From NCBI GenBank assembly GCA_023228045.1, contig JALOBY010000005.1, forward strand, positions 1 through 64,000: DNA of 64,000 nt, read 5' to 3'. This stretch comes from Endomicrobiales bacterium (GTDB lineage: Bacteria > Elusimicrobiota > Endomicrobiia > Endomicrobiales > JALOBY01). Every line of letters starts with the position of its first letter. Positions within the stretch are counted from its first letter, which is position 1. Below, piece by piece: positions 45,633-55,024 of the stretch. A program made the position numbers and the translations under genes. Under the pieces are notes generated by a model that saw nothing but the letters and a program-made list of their open reading frames with translations, searched no databases and had not been told where the DNA came from.

Positions 45633-48290
45633 TTATTTTGAAGTGTAGCTGATTCCTTTCTTTTGTTCAATTACGACCTGAGCCGCGGCAAGGCGGGCAA
45701 CAGGAACTCTAAATGGCGAGCAAGAAACATAGTCAAGCCCAATTCTATGGCAGAACTTAACCGATTCCGGATCTCCACCGTGTTCGCCACAAATTCCAAG
45801 CTTGATATCTTTGCGGGTCTTTTTACCTTTTTCAATTGCGATTTTCATAAGGCCGCCAATACCCACCTGATCTAAAGTTTGAAATGGATCATCTGAGAAT
45901 ATTTTTTTGTCCAAGTAGATTTTTATGAACTTGCCGGCATCGTCGCGAGAGAAACCAAAACCCATTTGGGTAAGGTCGTTGGTACCAAACGAGAAGAATT
46001 GCGCAACTTCCGCAATTTCATCGGCGGTTATAGCTCCGCGGGGAACTTCTATCATTGTACCAACCATATATTGAATTTTCACACCATACTTTTTCATTGT
46101 TTCCTGCGCTACAGCATCAACAATGTCTTTTTGATTCTTAAACTCGTTGACATTGCCAACAAGAGGAATCATTATTTCTGGAATAACTTTAATTTTATCT
46201 TTTGCAAGCTCACAAGCGGCAGATATAACTGCTCTTGCCTGCATTTCGCTTATTTCTGGATATGTTATCCCAAGGCGGCAGCCTCTGTGGCCAAGCATTG
46301 GGTTAAACTCATGCAACTCGTGAGCTTTATCCATAATTTTTTCGGCTGGAATACCTATTTTATGCGAAAGCTCCTGCGCATCTTCCATAGTTTTAGGAAG
46401 GAACTCGTGAAGTGGCGGGTCAAGGAATCGAATTGTAACTCCGTAGCCCTTCATTTCTTTGAATAGCCCTTTAAAGTCGTCTTTTTGAAATGGCAGGAGT
46501 TTTGCAAGTGCTTTTCTGCGATCAGCTTCGTTATCGGCAAGAATCATCTCTTGCATAAACGGTAAACGCTCGGCGGCAAAAAACATATGTTCTGTACGGC
46601 AAAGACCAATACCTTCAGCTCCAAAACCTCTGGCGGTAACGGCATCTCTTGGAATGTCGGCATTTGCGCGAACTTTAAGTTTTCTCACTGCGTCAGCCCA
46701 TTTCATAAATACGCCAAACTCGCCTGAAACGGTAGCTTCCATAGTTTCAACTCTGCCCAAAATTACTCGGCCGGTTGCACCATCAAGCGAAATCCATTCA
46801 CCCTCTTTAATAACCTTGCCGTTAACTTCAAACTCTTTCTTTGCTTCGCTAACCTTTATGTCTTCACAACCTGCAACACATGGCTTACCCATACCGCGGG
46901 CAACAACAGCCGCATGAGAAGTCATACCGCCTCTTGCGGTAAGAATACCTTTTGAAACTTCCATACCTTCAATATCATCGGGAGAAGTTTCCTGGCGAAT
47001 CAATATAACGGGGCCTTTTGCTGATTCTATAACCGCATCGTCTGCATCAAAAACAGCTTTACCAACAGCCGCGCCCGGTGATGCCGGAAGGCCTTTTGCA
47101 ATAACTTCAAGTTTCGCTTTTGGGTTAAAAATAGGGTGTAAAAGCTGGTCTATTTGTTGCGGTTCAATGCGCATAAGGGCTTCTTCTTTTGTGATGAGCT
47201 TTTCTTTAACCATATCTACGGCAATCTTTATTGCGGCTTGAGCGGTGCGTTTACCTGTTCTGGTTTGAAGCATATAAAGTTTGCCTTTTTCAATTGTAAA
47301 CTCAAAATCTTGCACATCGCGATAGTGTTGTTCAAGTTTTGAGGTAATTTCTCTAAGTTGTTTGTATGCTGGCGGAAGAACTTTGTTAAGCTCTATTATT
47401 GGGCGCGGTGTACGAACGCCAGCAACCACATCTTCGCCTTGCGCATTTGTAAGGAACTCACCATAAAACATTTTTTCGCCGGTAGAGGGATTTCTTGTAA
47501 AACCAACGCCTGTGGCTGAATCTTCACCCATATTTCCGAAAACCATTGATTGAACATTAACAGCAGTACCAAGGTTATCGTCAATTCTATTCATTTTGCG
47601 GTAATAAATTGCGCGGTCATTCATCCACGATTTAAAAACCGCGTCTCTTGCACCGGCAAGCTGTTCCATTGGATCTGACGGGAATGTTTTTCCGGTTTTA
47701 TTTTTGAAAAGCTCTTTATAGTTAATAACTATTTCTTGCAGGTCTTTTGTGTCAAGATCGGTGTCTAACTTAACACCTTTATTTTTCTTTTGAGCTTCAA
47801 GCACATGCTCAAACTCGCTTTTTTCAATGCCCATAACCACATTGCCATACATTTGAATAAATCTACGGTAGGCATCCCATGCGAAACGAGGGTTGTTTGT
47901 TGCCTTAGACATTGCTTCAACAGTGGTATCGTTCATACCAAGGTTTAAAATAGTGTCCATCATTCCGGGCATTGAGAACTTCGCGCCAGAACGAACAGCC
48001 ACAAGCAATGGAAATGTATTTGAACCAAACTTTTTACCAGTCATAATTTCAAGTTTTTTAACAGACGCTTCAAACTGAGCTTTAAATTCAACAGGAAGCT
48101 TTCTTCCGTTCGCATAATAGTAACGGCAAACATCTGTGGTAACGGTAAAACCGGCTGGAACTGGAACTCCGATTGTGGACATTTCCGCAAGGCCGGCACC
48201 TTTGCCGCCGAGCAAATCTTTCATTTTACCTGTACCATCAGCTTTTCCGTTGCCGAAATGGTAAATGTACTTCATAGCTTTCTTAACCAT
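45633..48290 (-). CDS. ppdK: Pyruvate, phosphate dikinase
   Basis: 885 aa. Interconverts pyruvate + ATP + Pi with PEP + AMP + PPi; in anaerobes often used glycolytically to save energy. N-terminal ATP-grasp region (GKGAGLAEM, AVRSGAKFSMPGMMDTILNLG), swivelling phosphohistidine domain TARGGMTSHAAVVARG with His459, and C-terminal PEP-binding barrel (GLCRTEHMFF, GTNDLTQ, ICGEHGGDP). Full length. The start has AGGAG 6 nt upstream, provided by a family A repeat, and a promoter about 270 nt upstream. Confidence 0.97.
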   Translation of the reverse strand: MVKKAMKYIYHFGNGKADGTGKMKDLLGGKGAGLAEMSTIGVPVPAGFTVTTDVCRYYYANGRKLPVEFKAQFEASVKKLEIMTGKKFGSNTFPLLVAVRSGAKFSMPGMMDTILNLGMNDTTVEAMSKATNNPRFAWDAYRRFIQMYGNVVMGIEKSEFEHVLEAQKKNKGVKLDTDLDTKDLQEIVINYKELFKNKTGKTFPSDPMEQLAGARDAVFKSWMNDRAIYYRKMNRIDDNLGTAVNVQSMVFGNMGEDSATGVGFTRNPSTGEKMFYGEFLTNAQGEDVVAGVRTPRPIIELNKVLPPAYKQLREITSKLEQHYRDVQDFEFTIEKGKLYMLQTRTGKRTAQAAIKIAVDMVKEKLITKEEALMRIEPQQIDQLLHPIFNPKAKLEVIAKGLPASPGAAVGKAVFDADDAVIESAKGPVILIRQETSPDDIEGMEVSKGILTARGGMTSHAAVVARGMGKPCVAGCEDIKVSEAKKEFEVNGKVIKEGEWISLDGATGRVILGRVETMEATVSGEFGVFMKWADAVRKLKVRANADIPRDAVTARGFGAEGIGLCRTEHMFFAAERLPFMQEMILADNEADRRKALAKLLPFQKDDFKGLFKEMKGYGVTIRFLDPPLHEFLPKTMEDAQELSHKIGIPAEKIMDKAHELHEFNPMLGHRGCRLGITYPEISEMQARAVISAACELAKDKIKVIPEIMIPLVGNVNEFKNQKDIVDAVAQETMKKYGVKIQYMVGTMIEVPRGAITADEIAEVAQFFSFGTNDLTQMGFGFSRDDAGKFIKIYLDKKIFSDDPFQTLDQVGIGGLMKIAIEKGKKTRKDIKLGICGEHGGDPESVKFCHRIGLDYVSCSPFRVPVARLAAAQVVIEQKKGISYTSK

Positions 48291-48296
48291 CTTTTT

Positions 48297-48396
48297 CTCC
48301 TATATCGCCCACCCTTTGGGTGAGGTCTCGCCCTCCAAATTTGTTCTTCAAATTTGGCGAGGCGGACGTCCCGCCTATGGCGAGACTTTGTATTTC
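48297..48396 (-). repeat. Family A repeat, copy 5 (3' part only), in the ppdK leader
   Basis: Partial copy: AATACAAAGTCTCGCC, GGACGTCCGCC, a CCAAATTTG/CAAATTTGG palindrome, GGCGAGACC, ending in GGTGGGCGATATAGGAG, which is the ppdK Shine-Dalgarno. Same orientation as ppdK. Confidence 0.82.
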
Positions 48397-48424
48397 ATTT
48401 TGTTTTAACGCTATACACATTAAA

Positions 48425-48563
48425 CTCACCAAGGGGCTTACCCTGTGCTTATTAGGGTTAGCTCTGAGGTTATTGAATGGTTCCCAACGATGGGGTTTTG
48501 TTAATTATCGGTGATTGGCTGATTTAGCCAGATATGTTCAACCTTATTATTCACAAACCATTG
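48425..48563 (-). ncRNA. Candidate structured RNA in the ppdK leader (family not recognised)
   Basis: Begins at the predicted start site of the promoter at 48570-48598. Pairings visible on the minus strand: AATGGTT (48556-48562) with AACCATT (48476-48482) enclosing TGGCT/AGCCA and CCCA/TGGG hairpins; then CTCA/TGAG enclosing GCT.ACCCT/AGGGT.AGC (48425-48468). No T-run terminator follows. Could be a long 5' leader, a riboswitch or an independent small RNA such as a divergent 6S RNA. I matched it to no known class. Confidence 0.4.
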
Positions 48564-48569
48564 GCGCAG

Positions 48570-48598
48570 ATTTTACAATTTCCGCCGATTATTGTCAA
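48570..48598 (-). promoter_or_regulatory. Strong sigma70 promoter upstream of ppdK
   Basis: Minus strand TTGACA (48593-48598), 17-bp spacer, TAAAAT (48570-48575). It sits between the mlaD stop and ppdK and would give a leader of about 270 nt. Confidence 0.8.
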
Positions 48599-48648
48599 AC
48601 AAAAAACCACAAAATAGTATTTATGCAAATTTACACATTGTTTATCTT

Positions 48649-49977
48649 TTACGGTTTTGCAAGGCCTACAAGGCCAAGCAGGTATGCGATATCGTCGTCT
48701 CTTGCAACCAAGTTCACATAAGAATTTATACTTGAAGTGTTGAAGGTATCTTCAACTTGAGCGCCAACAAATGCCCATGGTAAAAGCTCCACTCTGGCAC
48801 CTAAATTAACATTTGCTTTAGCTACGGGTATTTTTCGTGGAAAATCATACGCTTCGGCTGTTATTTCAACCCTGCGCCATGGCTCAAAGCGCCAGAACGG
48901 CTTTATTCTTGCGCCTACACCACCTTTAGAACGCATAATACCGCCATAAATTTCAAGCGGTTTCCAGCGTTTGCCAAGCATAAGGTTTATAGTGTTTATT
49001 TTTTCTGGGTCGGTAGTAACAACCGAACTATCACCAAGGTTTGAAACACCTATATAGTAAAACTTATCAGGTACCGGGTAAATTCTAAGGCCAACATCGC
49101 TACGATAAACATCATTTTTACTGTCATAGCGCATAGTGTAATCCCAGTCGGTTTCTATAAGGTTTAACCGGCGCATTACTTTCTTTGTTTCTTTTATGGT
49201 TTCTTTTATTTCCACAACGGCTGTTTTAAGGTCTTCGCCCATTTCTTTATCATTTACAATTTTACCAAGCATACCTTCGCCGCTTTCAATTTTTGCGAGT
49301 ATTGCATTTAGGTTTTGACTGACATTTTTCATACTAGCAATTACACTGCGAATGTCATCTTTATTTTCAGATGTAATATCTGAAATATCCGAGGTGGCAT
49401 TTTCAATATTTTTAACTATATTTACAAAGTTGTTCTCATGCTCTGAAACAATAGTTTTAAGCGATCTTGATGTGAGGCGAATATTTTCAAGTATTTCCCC
49501 AATTGTTTCACCCGGAGATTTGCCCGAATAACTTTTTAACGACTGAACCAACTCATTAAGTTGCTGCGTAGCATTAGAAATCATTTTATCTAACTGCACA
49601 GGGTCAACACCATCAAAAACATCTTCATTTTTAAAAAACTCAAATGGTTTGCTACCCATTGTAAGCTCAAGATACTTAGATCCTATAATGCCTGTTGAAA
49701 CAATGCCCGCTCGCGCATTTTTGCGAATTTTTATATTGCTTTTAAGCCAAATTCTAACTTTTGCCTTATCCCCCTCAAGGGTTATGTCTTTTACTGCACC
49801 AACCTCAACACCTGCAATTTTCACTTTTGCTTTCACAGGCAGGCCGGCAACATCTCCAAAAAGAATGTTAAGGTAATAGCGGCTTTGAAATTGGAAGTCC
49901 CCAAGTAAAATAATTGAGGTTACAAAAATTGCAACGCCAAGCAGAACAAAAAAGCCCAATTTAGTTTCTTGTTTCAT
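48649..49977 (-). CDS. mlaD: MlaD/MCE-family lipid transport protein with C-terminal beta-rich domain
   Basis: 442 aa. One N-terminal membrane helix (8-26), the MCE domain (about 38-118: LFGDVAGLPVKAKVKIAGVEVG), a coiled-coil stretch (about 130-270, NELVQSLKSYSG... to IKETKKVMRRL) and about 165 C-terminal residues rich in alternating aromatic beta strands (YTMRYDSKND, VGLRIYPVPDKFYYIGVSN, GGVGARIKPFWRF). That last part looks like a small outer-membrane barrel, so one chain might bridge the periplasm. Works with MlaE and MlaF upstream. Typical E. coli MlaD is less than half this length. Confidence 0.88.
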   Translation of the reverse strand: MKQETKLGFFVLLGVAIFVTSIILLGDFQFQSRYYLNILFGDVAGLPVKAKVKIAGVEVGAVKDITLEGDKAKVRIWLKSNIKIRKNARAGIVSTGIIGSKYLELTMGSKPFEFFKNEDVFDGVDPVQLDKMISNATQQLNELVQSLKSYSGKSPGETIGEILENIRLTSRSLKTIVSEHENNFVNIVKNIENATSDISDITSENKDDIRSVIASMKNVSQNLNAILAKIESGEGMLGKIVNDKEMGEDLKTAVVEIKETIKETKKVMRRLNLIETDWDYTMRYDSKNDVYRSDVGLRIYPVPDKFYYIGVSNLGDSSVVTTDPEKINTINLMLGKRWKPLEIYGGIMRSKGGVGARIKPFWRFEPWRRVEITAEAYDFPRKIPVAKANVNLGARVELLPWAFVGAQVEDTFNTSSINSYVNLVARDDDIAYLLGLVGLAKP

Positions 49978-50034
49978 AATTTCTCCATTTCCTGCGGTCG
50001 TTGGACTTAGAATATATCTAAAAATTTTATTGCA

Positions 50035-50796
50035 TCACAAAGTTATATCTGTGTCAATTTTAATCGGCCCATCACTTTTGCCGTCTATAAATTGTCTGAT
50101 TATAGGGTCTTTTGTATTTTCAATTTCATTTGGCGTGCCAATGCCAACTATTTTACCCTGATAAAGCATAGCAATTCTATTTGAAACTTTATAAGCCGAT
50201 TTCATATCGTGCGTAACAACAATTGATGTTACATTTATTGTTTTTTGAAGGTGCAATATCAAATTATTTATAACATCCGCCATTATGGGGTCTAAACCAG
50301 TTGTTGGCTCATCGTAAAGAATGTATTTTGGACTGTAAGCAATGGCCCTTGCAAGCCCAACTCTTTTGCGCATACCGCCGGAAAGCTCTGAAGGTTTTAG
50401 CTCTTCAATGTTTTTTAGCCCAACCATTGCAAGGCAATCGCTAACCCTTTTTGTTATATCAAATTTACCAGCATCAACCATATTCCTTATACCAAAAGCA
50501 ACATTGTCTTGCACCGTAAGTGAGTCAAAAAGCGCGGCACCCTGAAAAAGATAGCCAAACTTTTTTTGCACATCAAGGAGTTGCTCGTCATTTAGCGTTG
50601 TAATTTCAGTGCCGTCAATTTCAACACTGCCGCTATCGGGGTTTAAAAGCCCCATTATATTTTTAAGCAAAACACTCTTTCCGCTGCCTGAGCCGCCTAT
50701 AATTGTTATAGTTTCACCGTCAACAATATCCAAATCAAGGCCGGAAAGAACCTGATTATTTCTAAAACTTTTAAAAAGATTTCGTACTTTAATCAT
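50035..50796 (-). CDS. mlaF: ABC transporter ATP-binding protein, Mla lipid transport
   Basis: 253 aa. Walker A GGSGSGKS (34-41), signature LSGGMRKRVGLARA, Walker B YILYDEPTTGLDP and His-switch VVTHDMKSA. This is the MlaF/Ttg2A subfamily, which powers phospholipid transport between the membranes together with MlaE and MlaD. It lies 57 bp upstream of mlaD and 306 bp after mlaE, from which it is separated by repeats. Confidence 0.94.
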   Translation of the reverse strand: MIKVRNLFKSFRNNQVLSGLDLDIVDGETITIIGGSGSGKSVLLKNIMGLLNPDSGSVEIDGTEITTLNDEQLLDVQKKFGYLFQGAALFDSLTVQDNVAFGIRNMVDAGKFDITKRVSDCLAMVGLKNIEELKPSELSGGMRKRVGLARAIAYSPKYILYDEPTTGLDPIMADVINNLILHLQKTINVTSIVVTHDMKSAYKVSNRIAMLYQGKIVGIGTPNEIENTKDPIIRQFIDGKSDGPIKIDTDITL

Positions 50797-51102
50797 ATAT
50801 TTTAGTTACACATTTACTATTAACAAATCCCATTAAAAACCATTGCAATATCAGTTGTTTCTATTTGTCATCCCGTCAGCCCCCGCCCAAGGCGGAAATC
50901 CACTTTGGGTGAAGCAATCTATTTTTTGTTGTCTTTGCGAAACCCGAAGGGGTGAAGCAATCTCGTCTTAACTACCAGATTGCCACGCTTCGCTCGCAAT
51001 GACACCAAGATTGTTTCGTCGCTACTGCTCATCGAATGACACAGTTGCGGTTTTGAGACGACTTTTAACCTGACAGTTGTAATTTTAGTTAAACATCTGC
51101 TA
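50797..51102. other. 306-bp repeat-filled gap between mlaE and mlaF
   Basis: 50867-51040 holds family B blocks: GTCATCCCGTCAGCCCC, CGCCCAAGGCGGAAATCC, GGTGAAGCAATCTCGTCTTAAC, GATTGCCACGCTTCGCTCGCAATGAC and GTTTCGTCGCTACTGC. The short ORF across it has the RAKRGNL reading typical of such repeats and is not a gene. No terminator or promoter was clear. Confidence 0.7.
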
Positions 51103-51903
51103 TCAACCAATGCCTATGGCAACCAGTGCGACAGATAAAAAATAATCTGAAACTAGTATCATTACCATTGCTATCATAACCGCGCTTGTTGTTGCCTTAC
51201 CTACACCTTCAGCGCCACCCTCACAGTTAAAACCTTTATAGCACGCGGTTGTTACTATTATCAACCCAAAAATCATAGATTTAATCATGCCATGAAAAAA
51301 ATCACCAATTACCATATAGTTGAAAATATCGTCATAATAAATTGTTGAGGGTATTCGCCACATTGATGAACACACCAGCATACCACCTAAAATACCTACA
51401 ACATTTGCAAATGCGCTAAGCAACGGCACCATAGTTATAAATGCTAAGAATCTGGGAACAGCCAAATAACGCACAGGATTTGTCCCAAGTGTTTTTAAGG
51501 CATCAAGCTGTTCGGTAACTTTCATAGTGCCAAGTTCCGCAGCAATTGAAGCGCCAACGCGCCCGGCAATTATTACAGATGTAAGCACCGGACCAAGCTC
51601 TTTAACAAGAGAAAATCCAACTATTGTACCTATGTATACAGGATCATTAAAAATGTTTTTTGAAGACGCGCCGGTTTGCAACGCTAAAACCATTCCTGTA
51701 AAAAGAGATGTTAAAGCAATAACCGGCACCGATGCCCAACCCACTTCAAGCATTTGAGCAACTGTGTTTTTTGCATCTATTTTTAACCGGAATATCCAAT
51801 AAAATGTTTGTGTAAAAAGTTTAGTCACTTCACCTAAAGAGGTGGCGGTATCTATTAACTTTGCGCCTATAACCCTTAATATCGTGTTAAAATAATGTTT
51901 CAT
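51103..51903 (-). CDS. mlaE: Mla lipid ABC transporter permease
   Basis: 266 aa integral membrane protein of the MlaE/YrbE family. Landmarks: ALTSLFTGMVLALQTG, the EQ-loop-like AELGTMKVTEQLDALKTLGTNPVRYL and a five-to-six helix pattern. It moves phospholipids with MlaF and MlaD. The start overlaps the alr stop by 4 nt (ATGA), so the lipid-transport genes are linked to the dnaB-alr block. Confidence 0.94.
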   Translation of the reverse strand: MKHYFNTILRVIGAKLIDTATSLGEVTKLFTQTFYWIFRLKIDAKNTVAQMLEVGWASVPVIALTSLFTGMVLALQTGASSKNIFNDPVYIGTIVGFSLVKELGPVLTSVIIAGRVGASIAAELGTMKVTEQLDALKTLGTNPVRYLAVPRFLAFITMVPLLSAFANVVGILGGMLVCSSMWRIPSTIYYDDIFNYMVIGDFFHGMIKSMIFGLIIVTTACYKGFNCEGGAEGVGKATTSAVMIAMVMILVSDYFLSVALVAIGIG

Positions 51904-53114
51904 ATGAGAACCCTTGGCACTCTGGCACTTATTTGACAGGTTATTTCGTAGTTTATTGTATCACAATACTTGGATAGCTCTTGCGCGGATATTCTTTGAG
52001 CACCCTGCACACCAAGCAGCACAACCTCATCGCCGATTGAAACACCCGGCACATCGCTAACATCTGCCATAATCATATCCATTGTTACACGCCCGAGCAC
52101 AGGGCACCTGACACCCCTAACTAAAACTTGCGCCTTGCCTGAAAGCAACCGTGCGTAACCATCGGCGTAGCCAGTTGGAATTGTTGCAATGACAGAATTT
52201 CTTTTTGTAACGAATGCCGCACCGTAACTTATTGGCGTGGCTTTGCGTACTCTTTTTAAAAAAACTATCGCGGCCTTCCAACTTAGAACCGGCTTTATTG
52301 ATATTTTTTTACCGGCACCCTCAAATGGCTCAAGACCATAAAGTAAAAGACCTGGTCTAACTAAATCTAATGCTGTTTGCGGCATTTTTAAAAGCGCTGA
52401 TGAGTTCGCACAATGCGAGCCAAACTTTAACTTCAGCGACTTTGCGAATTTTACAACCTCTAAGAACTTTTCAAACTGCGCCTTTGTGCAGGCAACATCG
52501 TTATCGGCGCACGGAAAATGTGTGTAAAGCCCTTCCATAACAATTTCTTTTAGTGAAACAATTTTTTTAAGAACCGCAAAAGCAGACGGCGCGCTAAGCC
52601 CAATTCTACCCATACCCACATCAACTTTCAAGTGGAAACTAAGTTTTCTGCCTAATTTTTTTGCAAGACGGCTAAGGGCGTTAACACCATATAAACTTGA
52701 AATTGTAGGAACCAGATTATAACGCGCCGCATACTGCAAATTTTCTAATGGAAATATACTGCCAAGAATTAATATGGGCGCTTTAATGCCTTCTTCACGC
52801 AAGGCAATGCCTTCTTCAATAGACGCAACACCTAAATACGCAACACCATTTTCAACGGCAACTTTTGCCAATGGTACTGCCCCATGCCCGTAAGCATTTG
52901 CCTTAATAACAGCAATAATGCCCGGCTTTTTGCCAAGTTTTTTTTCAAGAAATTTTTTGATGGATTTTATATTAGCTGCGAATGCGGCGGTATCAATAAC
53001 TGAGTAGTTGGGACGGAGTATTTTGTTGCGTGAGCGGGTAAACTGCCATGTATACACAGTTTCTTTTTTAGACCTGCTTCCCTGTTCATGGTTAGAAGGC
53101 GCGTTACTTGGCAT
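51900..53114 (-). CDS. alr: Alanine racemase
   Basis: 404 aa PLP enzyme making D-alanine for peptidoglycan. PLP lysine in VIKANAYGHG (Lys71); catalytic region GYADGYARLLSG; GRVTMDMIMADVSD near the C-terminus. The PLP lysine is usually near residue 40, so about 30 N-terminal residues are extra; no internal start with a good Shine-Dalgarno was found, so the longer form is kept. Overlaps mlaE and follows dnaB. Confidence 0.95.
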   Translation of the reverse strand: MPSNAPSNHEQGSRSKKETVYTWQFTRSRNKILRPNYSVIDTAAFAANIKSIKKFLEKKLGKKPGIIAVIKANAYGHGAVPLAKVAVENGVAYLGVASIEEGIALREEGIKAPILILGSIFPLENLQYAARYNLVPTISSLYGVNALSRLAKKLGRKLSFHLKVDVGMGRIGLSAPSAFAVLKKIVSLKEIVMEGLYTHFPCADNDVACTKAQFEKFLEVVKFAKSLKLKFGSHCANSSALLKMPQTALDLVRPGLLLYGLEPFEGAGKKISIKPVLSWKAAIVFLKRVRKATPISYGAAFVTKRNSVIATIPTGYADGYARLLSGKAQVLVRGVRCPVLGRVTMDMIMADVSDVPGVSIGDEVVLLGVQGAQRISAQELSKYCDTINYEITCQISARVPRVLI

Positions 53115-53133
53115 AGTTTAAATTACTTTTAGC

Positions 53134-54486
53134 TTAGCTTTCTCTTGCTGAAAGATTATCAAATCTGGTGTACTCTCCATTAAATACAAGCTTTATATCT
53201 CCCGTTGGGCCGTTGCGTTGTTTTGCCACAATTATGCTCGCGGTTTTAGCTTTATCCGGGTCATTTTTATCATAGTAACCGTCGCGATAAATGAACATTA
53301 CCACATCGGCATCTTGTTCAATAGCACCCGACTCTCTAAGGTCTGAAAGTTTTGGTTTGCCTTCTCTGCCACCCTCTTCTGGTTTTCTTGAAAGCTGAGA
53401 GAGAACAACAACAGGAACTGCAAGGTCTTTTGCAAGTGATTTAAGGGCACGGCTCATTTCTGCCACTTCTTTTTCGCGTGATTCAACCCTGCGGGAAGTT
53501 GTCATAAACTGCAAATAATCAATAACTATCATTGAAAGTTTTTTACCCTGCGATTTTAACTCAAGTGCAAGCCGCCTTGATTTTGCGCGAATGTCTAAAG
53601 CATTAATACTGGAACTATCGTCTATAAAAATAGGGGCTTCAGAAATTTTACTAACAACAGTTGTAATATCTGCCCAGTGGTTTGCTATTTTGCCTTTTCT
53701 TACATCTTGCAGGTTAACTCTGGCAAGCGAGCAAACCAAACGAGTAAGCATAGAGCTAACCGACATTTCAAGCGAGAAAACAGCCACTGATTTTTTTTCT
53801 TTTACAGCCACATGCTCAACTATGTTTAGTGCAAAAGCGGTTTTGCCCATACCAGGCCTTCCGGCAATTATTATAAGCTCGCCCGGGTTAAAACCAGTGG
53901 TTAAATCGTCAAGGTCAGTAAAACCTGTTGCAAGGCCGGGAACATCGCGCCGGTCTTTGTGAATCTGCTCCATATATTTAAGGGTTTCTCGCAAGGCCTT
54001 CGGCAGGTCTGAAAAACCCTTTTGGGTACGGCTGTTATTTATTTCAAAAAGCTTTGCTTCTGACCGGTCAAGAATTTCATCGGGGATAGAATCGTCGCGG
54101 TAGCCCAACTCAACCATATTTGTACCGGCAACAATTATAGCACGCAAGATGGATTTTTCTTTTACAATTTTAGCGTAGTTTTCAATATTCGCGGCGGTAG
54201 AAACAAAGTTGGTAAGCGATGTAATATAACTTGCGCCGCCAATATCCTGAAGCACTTTTTCTTTTTTCAGCTTTTCCACCACGGTTATTTCATCAACCGG
54301 CTCGTTGTTTGAAAAAAGTTCCGTTATGGCATTATAAATTGCCCTGTGCGCGCTTTTGTAAAAGTCGCCTGAGTCAAGGATTTCAATGGCCCTTACTACG
54401 GCTTCTTTTTCAATAAGCATAGCCCCCAAAACAGCCATTTCGGCCTCAGGGGATTGCGGCGGTATTTTACCAAGCATCTCTGCCAT
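53134..54486 (-). CDS. dnaB: Replicative DNA helicase
   Basis: 450 aa. N-terminal DnaB domain (SPEAEMAVLGAMLIE), linker, RecA-like motor with Walker A GRPGMGKT (209-216), FSLEMS, IVIDYLQFM (Walker B) and DLRESGAIEQDADVV. No intein. It follows rplI in the conserved rpsF-ssb-rpsR-rplI-dnaB order. Confidence 0.97.
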   Translation of the reverse strand: MAEMLGKIPPQSPEAEMAVLGAMLIEKEAVVRAIEILDSGDFYKSAHRAIYNAITELFSNNEPVDEITVVEKLKKEKVLQDIGGASYITSLTNFVSTAANIENYAKIVKEKSILRAIIVAGTNMVELGYRDDSIPDEILDRSEAKLFEINNSRTQKGFSDLPKALRETLKYMEQIHKDRRDVPGLATGFTDLDDLTTGFNPGELIIIAGRPGMGKTAFALNIVEHVAVKEKKSVAVFSLEMSVSSMLTRLVCSLARVNLQDVRKGKIANHWADITTVVSKISEAPIFIDDSSSINALDIRAKSRRLALELKSQGKKLSMIVIDYLQFMTTSRRVESREKEVAEMSRALKSLAKDLAVPVVVLSQLSRKPEEGGREGKPKLSDLRESGAIEQDADVVMFIYRDGYYDKNDPDKAKTASIIVAKQRNGPTGDIKLVFNGEYTRFDNLSARES

Positions 54487-54517
54487 AATTTCCTATGTAT
54501 TGCCAATCGCAATAACT

Positions 54518-54997
54518 TTATTTTGTTTCTGCAGTTTCTTGTTTCTCTGCGGGCTTTGCAGAAACAAGCCAAACTTTTACTTTGGCAGTTACATCATGGT
54601 GCAAACGGACATCAATTGTATATGCACCAATTTCTTTTAGAGGTTCAGCCATAAGCACATCACGTTTTTCAACGATAAAACCGCGCTCTGCCAATGCTTT
54701 TGCAATGTCGGCATTTGTAACAGAGCCAAAAAGCTTGCCATTTTCGCCGACATTAACGCTAATCGTTAAAGATGTCGCCTCAACTTGCGTGGCTAAATTC
54801 TTGGCATCTTCCACAACCTGCTCTCTTTGTTTTTCAAACTTTGCTTTTTCCAGTTCCCACTTTTTTGCATTGGCAACGGTTGCCTCAAACGCAAGTTGTC
54901 TTGGAAAAAGATAATTACGGGCATAACCATCGGCAACATTTTTCACATCGCCAAGGCGGCCCACCCCTTTTATGTCGGAACGAAAAATTACTTTCAT
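54518..54997 (-). CDS. rplI: Ribosomal protein bL9
   Basis: 159 aa. [34 protein letters not shown] N-terminal domain, a long central helix (about 42-75) and a C-terminal domain. A tail of about 12 residues rich in Glu/Thr/Lys is extra. Lies between rpsR and dnaB. Confidence 0.96.
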   Translation of the reverse strand: MKVIFRSDIKGVGRLGDVKNVADGYARNYLFPRQLAFEATVANAKKWELEKAKFEKQREQVVEDAKNLATQVEATSLTISVNVGENGKLFGSVTNADIAKALAERGFIVEKRDVLMAEPLKEIGAYTIDVRLHHDVTAKVKVWLVSAKPAEKQETAETK

Positions 54998-55024
54998 TTA
55001 TAATTCCCCTTATCTTGTAATTAT

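Noticed and set aside
48425..48563. Assignment of the ppdK leader as 6S RNA or a named riboswitch.
   Set aside because: The end-closing stem is weak and I could not match the conserved core of any class, so it is left as an unassigned candidate.
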